Source: Vicinamibacteria bacterium (GTDB lineage: Bacteria > Acidobacteriota > Vicinamibacteria > Vicinamibacterales > 2-12-FULL-66-21). Taken from it: a stretch of 7,464 bases of DNA. How positions within the stretch are numbered: position 1 is the stretch's first letter; each line of letters opens with the position of its first letter. The notes below the pieces were generated by a model. The model saw only the letters and a program-made list of their open reading frames with translations. It ran no database searches and had not been told where the DNA came from. The DNA lies in assembly GCA_025937075.1 (NCBI GenBank), contig JAICSD010000224.1, positions 1 through 7,464 on the forward strand, given 5' to 3'. Below are positions 1 to 7,462 of the stretch, in pieces. The position numbers were made by a program, and so were the translations under genes.

Positions 1-1247
1 CGATAGCGGTTGGTGGCCAGGGTCAGGGAACGCTCTGCCGCCGCGACGGCCGACGCCTGGACATCAGCCTCCTCGCGCAGGACCCGCAGCGACGCAAGAC
101 TGTCTTCGACCTCCCGAAGCGCCTGCAGAATCGTGGCTTGATAGTCCGCGACGGTTTCGTCGTACGCGGCCTGCGCCTGCTCGACGCCCGCACGGCGGCG
201 ACCGCCATCTGCGAGGGTCACCGCCAAAGCCGGACCTGCGGACCAGAACGTACTCAGGCCGGCGATCCAACGCGCAATCGACGCACTCTCGAAGCCGCCC
301 GCGGCGGTCAGCAGGAGACGTGGAAAGAACGCGGCGCGCGCGAGGCCGAGATTCGCGGAGGCGGCCGCGACCCGTCGCTCCGTGGCTGCGATATCGGGAC
401 GCCGCTCGAGCAGCTCGGACGGGACACCAGCAGGGATGTCCGGCGGCGGCGAGTCGAGCGGTAACGGCGCGATCTTCACGTCGGCGGGCGCTTTTCCCGT
501 CAGCTCGGCGAGTGCATGCTCAAACCCCGCGCGGGCTGCTTCGATATCCACAGCCTCCGCCCTTGTCGTCTCGAGCTGGGTTTCGGCCAGCGCGACGTCG
601 GCCTGCGACACGATGCCGCCCTGAAACCGGTTTCGCGTGAGGTCGAGCGCCCGCTGGAACGCCTGGACGGAGTTGTCGAGGAGCACCTTCTCGGCATCGA
701 GCGCACGCAGCTGGAAGTAGTCGACCGCGAGTTCCGCGTGCACCGAAAGACGCACGGATTCCAGATCGGCCGCGCTCGCGGCCGCCGCGGCCCTCGCAGC
801 CGCCGTCGTCAGACGAATGCGTCCCCACACGTCCGCTTCGTAGGAGACGTCGACGGGCAGCAGGAAATCGCCGAACGTGTCGTGCGCGGTCGGTGTGTTT
901 CGGTTCCCCGATTGCAGGACGGCGCTTACCTGGGGCCCGGCCGTGATCGTGGGGAAACGCTGCGAGGACGCGATGCCGATCGCCGCGCGCGCCTGCCTGA
1001 AGCGCGCTTCCTGAATCTTGAGCGTCTGATTCGAAACATCGATTGAGGCTTCGAGCGCGTCGAGCTGCGGGTCGTTGAAGATGGTCCACCACTGGCCGCG
1101 CGGCGCTTCGGCCGACGGCATAGACGCTTTCCAATCAGGCGATTCCTTGAACGCTGGGGGCGACACCACCGGCTCCGGCCGCGTGTAACGCGCTTTCGGC
1201 GCGCACGCACTCAGCGCCACGGCGGCAAGCACGATGGCGCGCTTCAC
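1..1247 (-). CDS. NodT-family RND efflux outer-membrane lipoprotein (TolC-like), partial at C-terminus
   Basis: This is the outer-membrane channel of a tripartite RND pump. It starts at a GTG (1247-1245) and stays open for 415 codons to the window edge, so the stop and roughly the last 50-70 residues of a usual 450-490-residue protein lie outside. Residues 1-15 form a lipoprotein signal: a KR n-region, a hydrophobic stretch and the lipobox LSAC with Cys15 as the predicted lipidated residue. Family hallmarks follow: QWWTIFNDPQLDAL near 52-65, YEADVWGRIR near 136-145, RFQGGIVSQADVALAETQ near 207-224, ELLERRPDIAATERRV near 278-293, and ADGGRRRAGVEQAQAAYDE near 346-364. Two OEP repeats rich in alanine and glutamine would build the alpha-barrel tunnel. 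The start overlaps the adaptor stop by 4 bases (GTGA). An AGGAG sits directly against the GTG, too close for ordinary ribosome binding, so reinitiation after the adaptor is likely. A later GTG at codon 6 would leave only nine residues before the lipid cysteine. No frameshift was seen. The family call is secure; the substrate is unknown. Confidence 0.95.
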   Translation of the reverse strand, partial: MKRAIVLAAVALSACAPKARYTRPEPVVSPPAFKESPDWKASMPSAEAPRGQWWTIFNDPQLDALEASIDVSNQTLKIQEARFRQARAAIGIASSQRFPTITAGPQVSAVLQSGNRNTPTAHDTFGDFLLPVDVSYEADVWGRIRLTTAAARAAAAASAADLESVRLSVHAELAVDYFQLRALDAEKVLLDNSVQAFQRALDLTRNRFQGGIVSQADVALAETQLETTRAEAVDIEAARAGFEHALAELTGKAPADVKIAPLPLDSPPPDIPAGVPSELLERRPDIAATERRVAAASANLGLARAAFFPRLLLTAAGGFESASIARWIAGLSTFWSAGPALAVTLADGGRRRAGVEQAQAAYDETVADYQATILQALREVEDSLASLRVLREEADVQASAVAAAERSLTLATNRY

Positions 1248-2392
1248 TCCTGGGCGCCCTTCGCGTCCTCGGTGACGACGCGGACGAGCTGTCCTTCCTC
1301 GAGCGAGTCGGGGGGATTGACCACGACGCGATCGTCCGATGAAATCCCGCTGACGACTTCGACGCTGCTCCCGAAGTCCCGACCCATCGTCACGGGCTGG
1401 AGGTGTACGCGATTGTCGCGGACGAGCGCGACGCGAAGCCCTTCGGATCGAAAGAGGAGCGTGTTGACGGGCAGCCGCAGCGCGCTCTTGTCGGTCGGCA
1501 GTTTCATGTGCACTTCCGCGTACGACCCCGGCATCAGCTCCCCGCCGGGATTGTTCATGTCGATCTCGGTCAACAGCGTGCGTGAGCTGGGGTCGATCGA
1601 CTGCGCGGTCCTCGATACCGTGCCATCGAATCGCCGCCCCGGCAGCTCGCGAATTTCGATGCTGGCCGGCAGCCCCGGAATTGCCGCGCGCGAGTAGATC
1701 TGCGGCACGCTGACGTAGACCCGCACCTTGTCCATCGCCGCTATGTGGAAGAGTTCTTTGGCATTCCCCGCGGAGCCGACGAGGGCGCCGATGTCCGTGT
1801 TGCGCGCGGTGATCACGCCGTCGAACGGCGCGTGAATCGTCTTGAACCGCTGCATCTCCTCGAGCCGTTTGACGTTCGCTGCCGCCGACTGCACCGCGGC
1901 TTTCTTCGCCTCGTAGGTGCCCACTGCGTTGTCGTAGTCCTGACGCGACACCGAATCGCTCTTGATCAGATCTTGGTAGCGATCGGCGGTCGTCTTCGCG
2001 AGGTGCTCGTTCGCCTGCGCGGTGGCGAGGTCGGCGCGGGCCTGCAGCAGCTGCTGATCGATCTCAGGCGTGTCGATTTCGGCGAGCACCTGGCCGGATT
2101 TCACGTGCGACCCGATGTCAGCGAGCCGTTGTTTCAGGTAACCCGTTGTTCGCGGAAAGATCGCCGCGTCGGTAAACGCCTGCACGTTGCCGGGCAGCGT
2201 GATTTCTTCCGACGGCGGACCCGGCGCGGGTCGCGTCACCGCGACGGCAGGCACCGCCATCTGACGTGTCTCCGTCGTCAGCTGCGTCATCGCGCGCGCG
2301 CGGCTCGAAATGCCCCACGCGGCGGCGATGACGCCGATGACGAGCACGACCCCGCCAAGCAGCGCCGCGCCCCTTCTTCGTCTACCCGTCAT
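1244..2392 (-). CDS. RND efflux periplasmic adaptor subunit (membrane fusion protein, HlyD/AcrA-like)
   Basis: This 382-residue protein should link the inner-membrane permease to the outer-membrane channel. Residues 1-7 are basic (MTGRRRR) and 8-27 are hydrophobic, which fits a membrane anchor or uncleaved signal; there is no lipobox cysteine. Residues about 64-108 form the first half of a lipoyl-like domain (LPGNVQAFTDAAIFPR, then GSHVKSGQVLAEIDTPE). Residues about 109-182 form an alpha-helical hairpin rich in A, Q, K and E. The second lipoyl half runs about 183-216 (TIHAPFDGVITARNTDIG). The beta-barrel covers about 222-298 (VRVYVSVPQ, then DPSSRTLLTEIDMNN and LMPGSYAEVHMKLP). A membrane-proximal domain covers about 303-375. 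I chose the ATG at 2392 because it overlaps the permease stop as ATGA, has a GAAGGA ribosome site nine bases upstream, and gives a normal length. The frame is open further upstream to 2827, but that part lies over the permease gene and reads as low-complexity R/G/A protein. It ends by overlapping the outer-membrane gene. Confidence 0.96.
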   Translation of the reverse strand: MTGRRRRGAALLGGVVLVIGVIAAAWGISSRARAMTQLTTETRQMAVPAVAVTRPAPGPPSEEITLPGNVQAFTDAAIFPRTTGYLKQRLADIGSHVKSGQVLAEIDTPEIDQQLLQARADLATAQANEHLAKTTADRYQDLIKSDSVSRQDYDNAVGTYEAKKAAVQSAAANVKRLEEMQRFKTIHAPFDGVITARNTDIGALVGSAGNAKELFHIAAMDKVRVYVSVPQIYSRAAIPGLPASIEIRELPGRRFDGTVSRTAQSIDPSSRTLLTEIDMNNPGGELMPGSYAEVHMKLPTDKSALRLPVNTLLFRSEGLRVALVRDNRVHLQPVTMGRDFGSSVEVVSGISSDDRVVVNPPDSLEEGQLVRVVTEDAKGAQE

Positions 2393-5300
2393 GCGATTGC
2401 ATCCTTCGGCGGACGTCCTCGATGCAGCATCGCGAACACCGCCGGGACGAAAAACAGCGTCGCCACCGTGGCGAACGACAGCCCGCCAATAACTGCCCGT
2501 CCGAGCGGCGCGTTCTGCTCGCCGCCTTCGCCCAGCCCGAGCGCCATCGGGACCATGCCGATGATCATCGCCAGCGCCGTCATGAGCACCGGACGAAAGC
2601 GGGAGAAGCCCGCGGACTGTGCGGCGCGCACCGGCGGCACGCCCCGCTCCAGTTCGTCCTTCGCAAAGCTGACGACGAGGATGCTGTTGGCTGTTGCCAC
2701 GCCCATGCACATGATCGCGCCGGTCAGCGCCGGCACACTGATTGTCGTGTGGGTCAGGAACAGGATCCACACGATTCCTGCGAGCGCCGACGGGAGCGCC
2801 GAAATGATGATGAACGGATCGAGCCACGACTGAAAGTTCACCACGATCAGCAGATAGACGAGCACGATTGCCAGCATCAGGCCCGCAAGCAATCCGAAGA
2901 ACGACGTGCGCATCGTCTCCACCTGACCCCGCAGGACGAGCTGCGATCCGCGCGGCAACTGCTTCTGTGCCGACTGGAGAATCGGGCTCAGGTCGGCTGC
3001 CGCACCGCCCAGATCGCGTCCCTGCACGGAACCATAGATGTCGACGACGGGCTGCACGTTGTAGTGCGAGACGACCGCCGGACCGTCGTCACGGCGCACG
3101 CTCGCGAGTCCTTCGAGGAGCTGCGGCTGCGCATCCGAGCTGCCCGCAACCGGAATGTTGCCAAGGTCCTGCAGCGAGTCCATCCGGTATTGCGGCGTCA
3201 TCGTCGCGATCGCGTAGCTCACGCCGGTCGACGGATTCAACCAGAACGTGGGCGACGTCTGTCCGCTGCCGCTCAACGAAATCAACAGGTTGTTCGCGAT
3301 GTCCCGCTGCGTGTAGCCCGCCTGTGCCGCCCTCGTGCGGTCGACGTCCAGTTGCAGCGACGGCTGGTTCGCCACCTGATGAACGCGCAGGTCGACAAGT
3401 CCTGGTACGCCGCGCATCTTCGTCAGGAGGTTGGCGGCGAACACGCGGTTCGCCTCGAAGTTGCGGCCGACGATCTGCACGTCGATCGGCGCCGGGAGGC
3501 CGAAGCTGAGTATCTGGCTGACGATGTCCGATGGAATGAACGAAAACTCCACGCCGGGAAACCGGTTCATCAGCGCCAGGCGAAGATCGTGCACGTACTC
3601 GGCGGTCGGCCTGTGGTCTTTCGTCAGCGCGATGAGGATGTCGGCGTCCTGCGCGCCGATCGGCGCCGAGTTCGTATACGAGAGGTTCAGGCCGCTGTAC
3701 GGCAGCCCGATGTTGTCGATGAGACTTTCGAGGTCGCGCGCGGGAATCACCTCGCGGATCGCGGCGTCAACCTGATCGCAGATCCGCGCGGTGTCTTCGA
3801 TGCGCGTTCCGGTCGGCGCGCGGAGGTGCAGTTTGAACTGCCCGCTGTCGACCGTCGGGAAAAAGTCCTGCCCGACGTAGGGGAGCAGCAGAAAGGACGC
3901 GAGGCAGACTCCAAGGAAGAGAAGAACGAAACCGGCCCGGCGGCCGAGCAGCAGTTCCAGCGTCGCGGCGTATGCGTCGCGAAGCCACAGGAACCCGCGA
4001 TCGAGCCCGCGCTGCACGCGCGCGAACACGTTGCGCGAAACGGTTCGAACGTGTATCTCGTGCGCTTTCAGCAGGTACTTCGCCATGGTCGGCACGAGCG
4101 TGCGCGACAGCACGTACGATGCAAGCATTGCGAAGACGACCGCTTCCGCCATCGGGACGAACAGGTATCGCGCCACGCCCGTGAGGAAGAACATCGGCAC
4201 GAACACAATGCAGATGCACAACGTGGACACGAACGCCGGAATCGCGATCTGCTGTGCGCCGTCGAGGATTGCCGGTTCGAGCTCCTTCCCCTGCTCGAGA
4301 TGCCAGTTGATGTTTTCGATCGCGACGGTCGCGTCGTCGACGAGGATGCCGACGGCGAGCGCGAGGCCGCCGAGCGTCATGATGTTGATGGTCTCGCCGA
4401 GCGCGCTCAGCACGATGATCGACGAGAGGATCGACAGCGGAATCGAGACGGCGATGATGAGCGTGCTGCGCCAGCTCCCGAGGAAGACCAGGATCATCAG
4501 CGCCGTCAGGCAGGCGGCGATCACGGCCTCCCGGATGACGCCGGCAATAGACGCGCGAACGAAGACCGATTGATCTGCCAGGCGCGTGATGTTCAGAGCG
4601 GCCGGGAGCCCCGCTTCAATCCGGGGCAGCGTCTCCTTGATGCGGTCGATGATGTCGAGCGTCGAGGCGTTGCCCGTCTTCATGACCGTCAGCATCGAGG
4701 CGCGCTGGCCGTTCACGCGCACGATGTTCGTCTGCGGGGGATAGCCGTTCCTCACATGAGCGACGTCGCGGATGTAAATCGGCGTGCCGTCGACCGTCTT
4801 GACCGGAAGATCGTTCAGCTCCTCGACGCGATCGGGGCTTCCGTTCAGCCGGACGTCGTACTCGATGCCGCCAATCTTCGAGGTCCCGCCGGGCAGAATG
4901 AGATTCTGCGCGGCGATCGCGTTGACCACGTCGGTCGGCGCGAGATGCTTCGCCTGGAGCGCGTTGGGATCGAGGTCTACTTGAATCTGCGGCTGCTTGC
5001 CGCCATACGGCAGCGGGATCGAGGCGCCCTGGATCGTCGCAAGCTGCACCCGGACGAAGTTCAGTCCGAGGTCATACAACTGCTGTTCGGAGAGGCCGTT
5101 TCCCGACAGCCCGAGCTGCAGGATGGGTACGGTGGACGCGTTGTACGTGATGACGAACGGAGGGTTCGTCCCGGGCGGCATCGAGCGCACGGCGGACTGC
5201 GAAATCGACGTAATCTGCGCGACGACGGCTTCCGTCTTGGCGCCCGGCTGAAAGAACACCTTCACGATCGACACGCCGCGCAGCGTCTGCGACTCGATGT

Positions 5301-5538
5301 GCTCGATGTCGTTCACCGTCGTCGTCATCGCGCGCTCGAAATTGCTGACGATCCGGAAGGACATCTCGTCGGCAGACATGCCGGCGTAGTTCCACACCAC
5401 CGTCACGACCGGGATATTGATGTCCGGGAAGATATCGGTCGGGGTACGGACGATCGCCAGCGGGCCGACGAACAGGATGAGCAGGGCGAGGACGACGAAG
5501 GTATAGGGCCGCTTCAGCGCGACCCGGACGATCCACAT
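2389..5538 (-). CDS. RND efflux transporter inner-membrane permease (HAE1/AcrB-like)
   Basis: This 1049-residue protein, the normal length for AcrB-type pumps, is the proton-driven engine of the system. Apparent layout: TM1 about 12-30; large periplasmic porter loop 31-328; TM2-TM6 about 331-353, 357-378, 385-405, 431-455 and 462-484; TM7 about 533-553; second porter loop 554-874; TM8-TM12 about 875-900, 905-928, 935-957, 983-1003 and 1014-1037. TM4 carries the paired proton-relay aspartates D401 and D402 in GILVDDATVAIENI, matching AcrB D407/D408. R982 in FRPVLMTALA matches AcrB R971. At the AcrB K940 position TM10 has alanine (A950, in GVATANSILVVSFA). Other family signatures are RTPTDIFPDINIPVV (31-45), GQDFFPTVDSGQ (556-567) and GEGGEQNAPLGRAVIGGL (1003-1020). 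The start is firm: TAG is in frame three codons upstream, and MWIVRVALKRPYTFVV is a typical N-terminus. No Shine-Dalgarno sequence is obvious. The gene heads the permease-adaptor-channel operon. The charged heavy-metal (CzcA/CusA) signatures are not apparent, so organic compounds are the likelier cargo; this is an inference. Confidence 0.97.
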   Translation of the reverse strand: MWIVRVALKRPYTFVVLALLILFVGPLAIVRTPTDIFPDINIPVVTVVWNYAGMSADEMSFRIVSNFERAMTTTVNDIEHIESQTLRGVSIVKVFFQPGAKTEAVVAQITSISQSAVRSMPPGTNPPFVITYNASTVPILQLGLSGNGLSEQQLYDLGLNFVRVQLATIQGASIPLPYGGKQPQIQVDLDPNALQAKHLAPTDVVNAIAAQNLILPGGTSKIGGIEYDVRLNGSPDRVEELNDLPVKTVDGTPIYIRDVAHVRNGYPPQTNIVRVNGQRASMLTVMKTGNASTLDIIDRIKETLPRIEAGLPAALNITRLADQSVFVRASIAGVIREAVIAACLTALMILVFLGSWRSTLIIAVSIPLSILSSIIVLSALGETINIMTLGGLALAVGILVDDATVAIENINWHLEQGKELEPAILDGAQQIAIPAFVSTLCICIVFVPMFFLTGVARYLFVPMAEAVVFAMLASYVLSRTLVPTMAKYLLKAHEIHVRTVSRNVFARVQRGLDRGFLWLRDAYAATLELLLGRRAGFVLLFLGVCLASFLLLPYVGQDFFPTVDSGQFKLHLRAPTGTRIEDTARICDQVDAAIREVIPARDLESLIDNIGLPYSGLNLSYTNSAPIGAQDADILIALTKDHRPTAEYVHDLRLALMNRFPGVEFSFIPSDIVSQILSFGLPAPIDVQIVGRNFEANRVFAANLLTKMRGVPGLVDLRVHQVANQPSLQLDVDRTRAAQAGYTQRDIANNLLISLSGSGQTSPTFWLNPSTGVSYAIATMTPQYRMDSLQDLGNIPVAGSSDAQPQLLEGLASVRRDDGPAVVSHYNVQPVVDIYGSVQGRDLGGAAADLSPILQSAQKQLPRGSQLVLRGQVETMRTSFFGLLAGLMLAIVLVYLLIVVNFQSWLDPFIIISALPSALAGIVWILFLTHTTISVPALTGAIMCMGVATANSILVVSFAKDELERGVPPVRAAQSAGFSRFRPVLMTALAMIIGMVPMALGLGEGGEQNAPLGRAVIGGLSFATVATLFFVPAVFAMLHRGRPPKDAIA
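2402..2407 (-). promoter_or_regulatory. Ribosome binding site for the adaptor gene
   Basis: On the minus strand GAAGGA occupies these bases, nine bases before the ATG at 2392. It lies inside the last codons of the permease gene. It supports the short adaptor start over the upstream open frame, and it is the only good Shine-Dalgarno sequence seen in the three-gene operon. Confidence 0.6.
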
Positions 5539-5668
5539 GAAGGACTAACACCGAAGATACGACCGGGAGCGCCCGAGCGCTTCACCTTGCGAAAGCCACC
5601 GTTTCAGGCCGGTTTGTTGTTGACCTGGCATTTGTCAGAGGCTGCTCACTGCTGAGGTGGCGTAAAGC
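5539..5668. other. Intergenic spacer between the dehydrogenase stop and the efflux operon start
   Basis: These 130 bases separate two genes that read the same way. I found no convincing sigma-70 -35/-10 pair on the minus strand, and no stem followed by a T-run that would make an intrinsic terminator. It holds a weak inverted repeat (TGAC, nine bases, GTCA at 5621-5637) and a small 5-bp stem (AGCGC/GCGCT with a 4-base loop at 5568-5581). Whether the efflux genes have their own promoter here or read through from the dehydrogenase gene cannot be settled from sequence. Confidence 0.6.
5621..5637. promoter_or_regulatory. Weak candidate operator: TGAC-N9-GTCA inverted repeat
   Basis: The arms TGAC (5621-5624) and GTCA (5634-5637) are perfect inverted repeats around nine unmatched bases, about 85 bases before the permease start. 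This spacing is of the kind bound by dimeric helix-turn-helix repressors such as TetR-type regulators of efflux pumps. Only four bases per arm match, which chance can easily give, and no regulator gene is in the window to pair it with. Confidence 0.15.
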
Positions 5669-7354
5669 CTAAAACGGATAGGCGCGGCGCTCGACTGCTG
5701 CCGCAGCGAGCGTCCGCCGAAGCGCGACCGTATTGACGGACGGGACGCGCATCACATCCTCAGCCGGCACTTCCAAGGCCGCCAGCGCCGTTCGCGCGTT
5801 CTGCTGTGCTCGAGCAGCCGCATCCGCAAGGTAGGCGCGCGCGGCTGCGGCATGAAGCGCCGACCCCGCCGCGCTGGCCCGTAGCACCGCGCTCTCGGAA
5901 GCAAAGACGTCGATCATGATGTCGGCCGCTGCCATCAGGACTTCCTGGTGGTCCGCCAGCCTGTCGCCGTATCGTTCGACGGCGCGCCCCAGCACGTTGC
6001 AGGCGGTTGCTTTCATGGCCGCGACGACCGAAGCGTCGTCCGGCGGCCCGAGGCGTGGCGCAGCAGCTGCCGGACGTTCGGCGCCGTCGAAGATCGGGAG
6101 CGCGCCTTTCATCGCGCGGCGGAGCGCGAGGCTTGGAATCAGCACGCGATTGATCTCGTTCGTGCCTTCGAAAATCCGGTTGACGCGACCATCGCGGTAG
6201 CGGCGCTCGGCAGCGTAGTCGCGGACGAACCCGTTCCCGCCGTGCACCTGCACGTTCTCGTCGAAGATGAAGTCGGCGATTTCGCTGCCGGCGACCTTCA
6301 CAATCGACGATTCGATCGCGAATTCCTCGAGCGCGGACAGCACACGCGCCGGCGAATGATCGCCGTGGAGCGCGCCGTCGATCAACCCGGCGGTCCGGTA
6401 CAGCATGGCTTCGAGCGCGTACTGACGCGCGACCATGTCGCCGAGCTTCTGCGCGATCGCGCCAAAGGCGGCGATCGGCTTTCCGAACTGCCGCCGCTCC
6501 GCGGCGTACCGGACGGCTTCGTCGATCGCCACACGCGCGCCGCCGCTGCACATCGCCCCCAGCTTCAGCCGGCCGTAGTTGAGCGTGTTGAAGGCAATCT
6601 TGTGCCCTTTGCCGATCTCGCCCAGCAGATTCTCTGCGGGCACACGTGCGTCCTGAAGAATCAGCGGGGTCGTCGACGAGCCGAGGAGCCCCATCTTGTG
6701 CTCCTCCTTCCCGCTGCTCACGCCAGGGAAGCTGCGCTCGACGATGAAGCCGGTGAAGTGCTCGCCGTCGACTTTCGCAAAGACGATGAACACGTCGGCG
6801 AACCCGCCGTTCGTGATCCACATCTTTTCGCCGTTGAGCGTGAAGCTGCCGTCCGGCTGGCGTGTCGCGCGCGTCTTGGCGCCAAGCGCGTCGGACCCCG
6901 ACCCCGACTCGCTGAGCGCGTATGCGCCGATGATTTCGCCCGTGACGAGGCGCGGAAGATACTGGCGCTTCTGCGCGTCCGTGCCGAAGCAGACGACCGG
7001 CGTAATGGCGAGCCCTGTCTGCGCGCCGAAGGTGGTGGCGAAGGACGCACACCGGCCGACAGCTTCGCCGACGATCACCGATGAGATCTTGTCGAGATCG
7101 AGGCCGCCGTACGCGTCGGGAACATCCGTCGCGAGCAGTCCAAGTTCACCGCAGCGCTCGATCAGCGTGCGCGCCAGCGGCCAGTCCTTCTGTTCCAATC
7201 GATCGAGGACCGGCAGCACCTCCCCGTCGACGAACGCCTCCGCCGTCTGCCCGATCAACTTCTGCTCGTCGTCGAACCGTTCGCGCGTGAAGATGGTTTC
7301 GGAAGACGCGTCGGTCACGAGCCAAGCGGCGCCGCGCACCGTGAGCTCGCTCAT
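5669..7354 (-). CDS. Acyl-CoA dehydrogenase, long VLCAD/ACAD9/FadE-like type
   Basis: This 561-residue FAD enzyme should catalyse the first step of beta-oxidation, alpha,beta-dehydrogenation of an acyl-CoA, passing electrons to an electron-transfer flavoprotein. The N-terminal helical domain covers about 28-138. The beta domain covers about 143-240, with signature 1 at 146-158 (ALSESGSGSDALG) and the flavin-contact motif WITNGG at 179-184. The C-terminal helical bundle covers about 250-410, with RRQFGKPI (287-294), signature 2 beginning QVHGGNGF at 369, and the catalytic base E396 in RIFEGTNEINR. An extra alanine-rich helical region of about 120 residues (440-561) places it with the long VLCAD/ACAD9 and Bacillus FadE group rather than the roughly 380-residue short/medium-chain enzymes. 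This suggests long-chain substrates, which is an inference. The start is the ATG at 7354; a modest GCAGGG lies nine bases upstream, and no alternative start is apparent just upstream in frame. All key residues are intact. Its stop lies 130 bases before the efflux permease. The family call is secure; chain-length preference is not. Confidence 0.97.
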   Translation of the reverse strand: MSELTVRGAAWLVTDASSETIFTRERFDDEQKLIGQTAEAFVDGEVLPVLDRLEQKDWPLARTLIERCGELGLLATDVPDAYGGLDLDKISSVIVGEAVGRCASFATTFGAQTGLAITPVVCFGTDAQKRQYLPRLVTGEIIGAYALSESGSGSDALGAKTRATRQPDGSFTLNGEKMWITNGGFADVFIVFAKVDGEHFTGFIVERSFPGVSSGKEEHKMGLLGSSTTPLILQDARVPAENLLGEIGKGHKIAFNTLNYGRLKLGAMCSGGARVAIDEAVRYAAERRQFGKPIAAFGAIAQKLGDMVARQYALEAMLYRTAGLIDGALHGDHSPARVLSALEEFAIESSIVKVAGSEIADFIFDENVQVHGGNGFVRDYAAERRYRDGRVNRIFEGTNEINRVLIPSLALRRAMKGALPIFDGAERPAAAAPRLGPPDDASVVAAMKATACNVLGRAVERYGDRLADHQEVLMAAADIMIDVFASESAVLRASAAGSALHAAAARAYLADAAARAQQNARTALAALEVPAEDVMRVPSVNTVALRRTLAAAAVERRAYPF

Positions 7355-7385
7355 TGCGCGGCACCCTGCGGCAGTCCCGATGCGA

Positions 7386-7409
7386 GGCAGGCCTGAAGGC
7401 CTGCGCTAC
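7386..7409 (-). repeat. REP-like palindrome, copy A (GTAG head at 7409)
   Basis: Read on the minus strand, this unit is the head GTAGC (7409-7405), then a perfect 8-bp stem GCAGGCCT / AGGCCTGC around a 2-base centre (7404-7387), then one further shared C (7386). A GTAG or GGAG tetranucleotide just 5' of a short palindrome is the known layout of REP elements, which are moved by REP-associated tyrosine transposases (RAYT, TnpA-REP). Copy B, 29 bases away, has the same layout in the opposite direction. It lies 31 bases before the dehydrogenase start codon. Confidence 0.7.
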
Positions 7410-7438
7410 GGAAAGGGCGATGACGCGCGTTTGTTTCT

Positions 7439-7462
7439 GTAGCGCAGCCCTTTAGGGCTGCC
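7439..7462 (+). repeat. REP-like palindrome, copy B (GTAG head at 7439)
   Basis: Read on the plus strand, this unit is the head GTAGC (7439-7443), a perfect 8-bp stem GCAGCCCT / AGGGCTGC around TT (7444-7461), then C. Against copy A it differs at three of 24 positions: one in the central loop, and two that are exact pairing partners in the stem (a G-C pair swapped for C-G). It faces copy A head to head. The window ends two bases later, so more units could follow. Confidence 0.7.

Noticed and set aside
138..1210. Several 60- to 200-codon ATG frames on both strands within 1-1210
   Set aside because: All overlap the minus-strand NodT frame that begins at the GTG at 1247. That frame gives continuous family motifs, while these give arginine-rich sequence with no homology I recognise.
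1..1247. Possible C-terminal truncation of the outer-membrane protein
   Set aside because: The frame is open to the first base of the window, so the missing end reflects where the window was cut and not a broken gene.
2393..2827. Upstream extension of the adaptor frame, giving a 527-residue protein
   Set aside because: The added 145 residues lie over the permease gene in another frame and are low-complexity R/G/A. The ATG at 2392 has a good ribosome site, an ATGA overlap and the usual adaptor N-terminus.
5568..5581. Small stem AGCGC/GCGCT as a terminator for the dehydrogenase gene
   Set aside because: It has only five pairs, no T-run follows on either strand, and it lies about 90 bases beyond the stop codon.
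2422..5655. A very long open frame (1077 codons) on the plus strand opposite the permease gene
   Set aside because: Its product is dominated by R, H, D, E and A with no recognisable domain, and it mirrors a convincing RND permease on the other strand. In high-GC genes the antisense frame is often open because stop codons are rare.
5948..7084. Open frame of 378 codons on the plus strand opposite the acyl-CoA dehydrogenase
   Set aside because: Same shadow effect: arginine- and alanine-rich with no motif, while the minus strand carries intact acyl-CoA dehydrogenase signatures.
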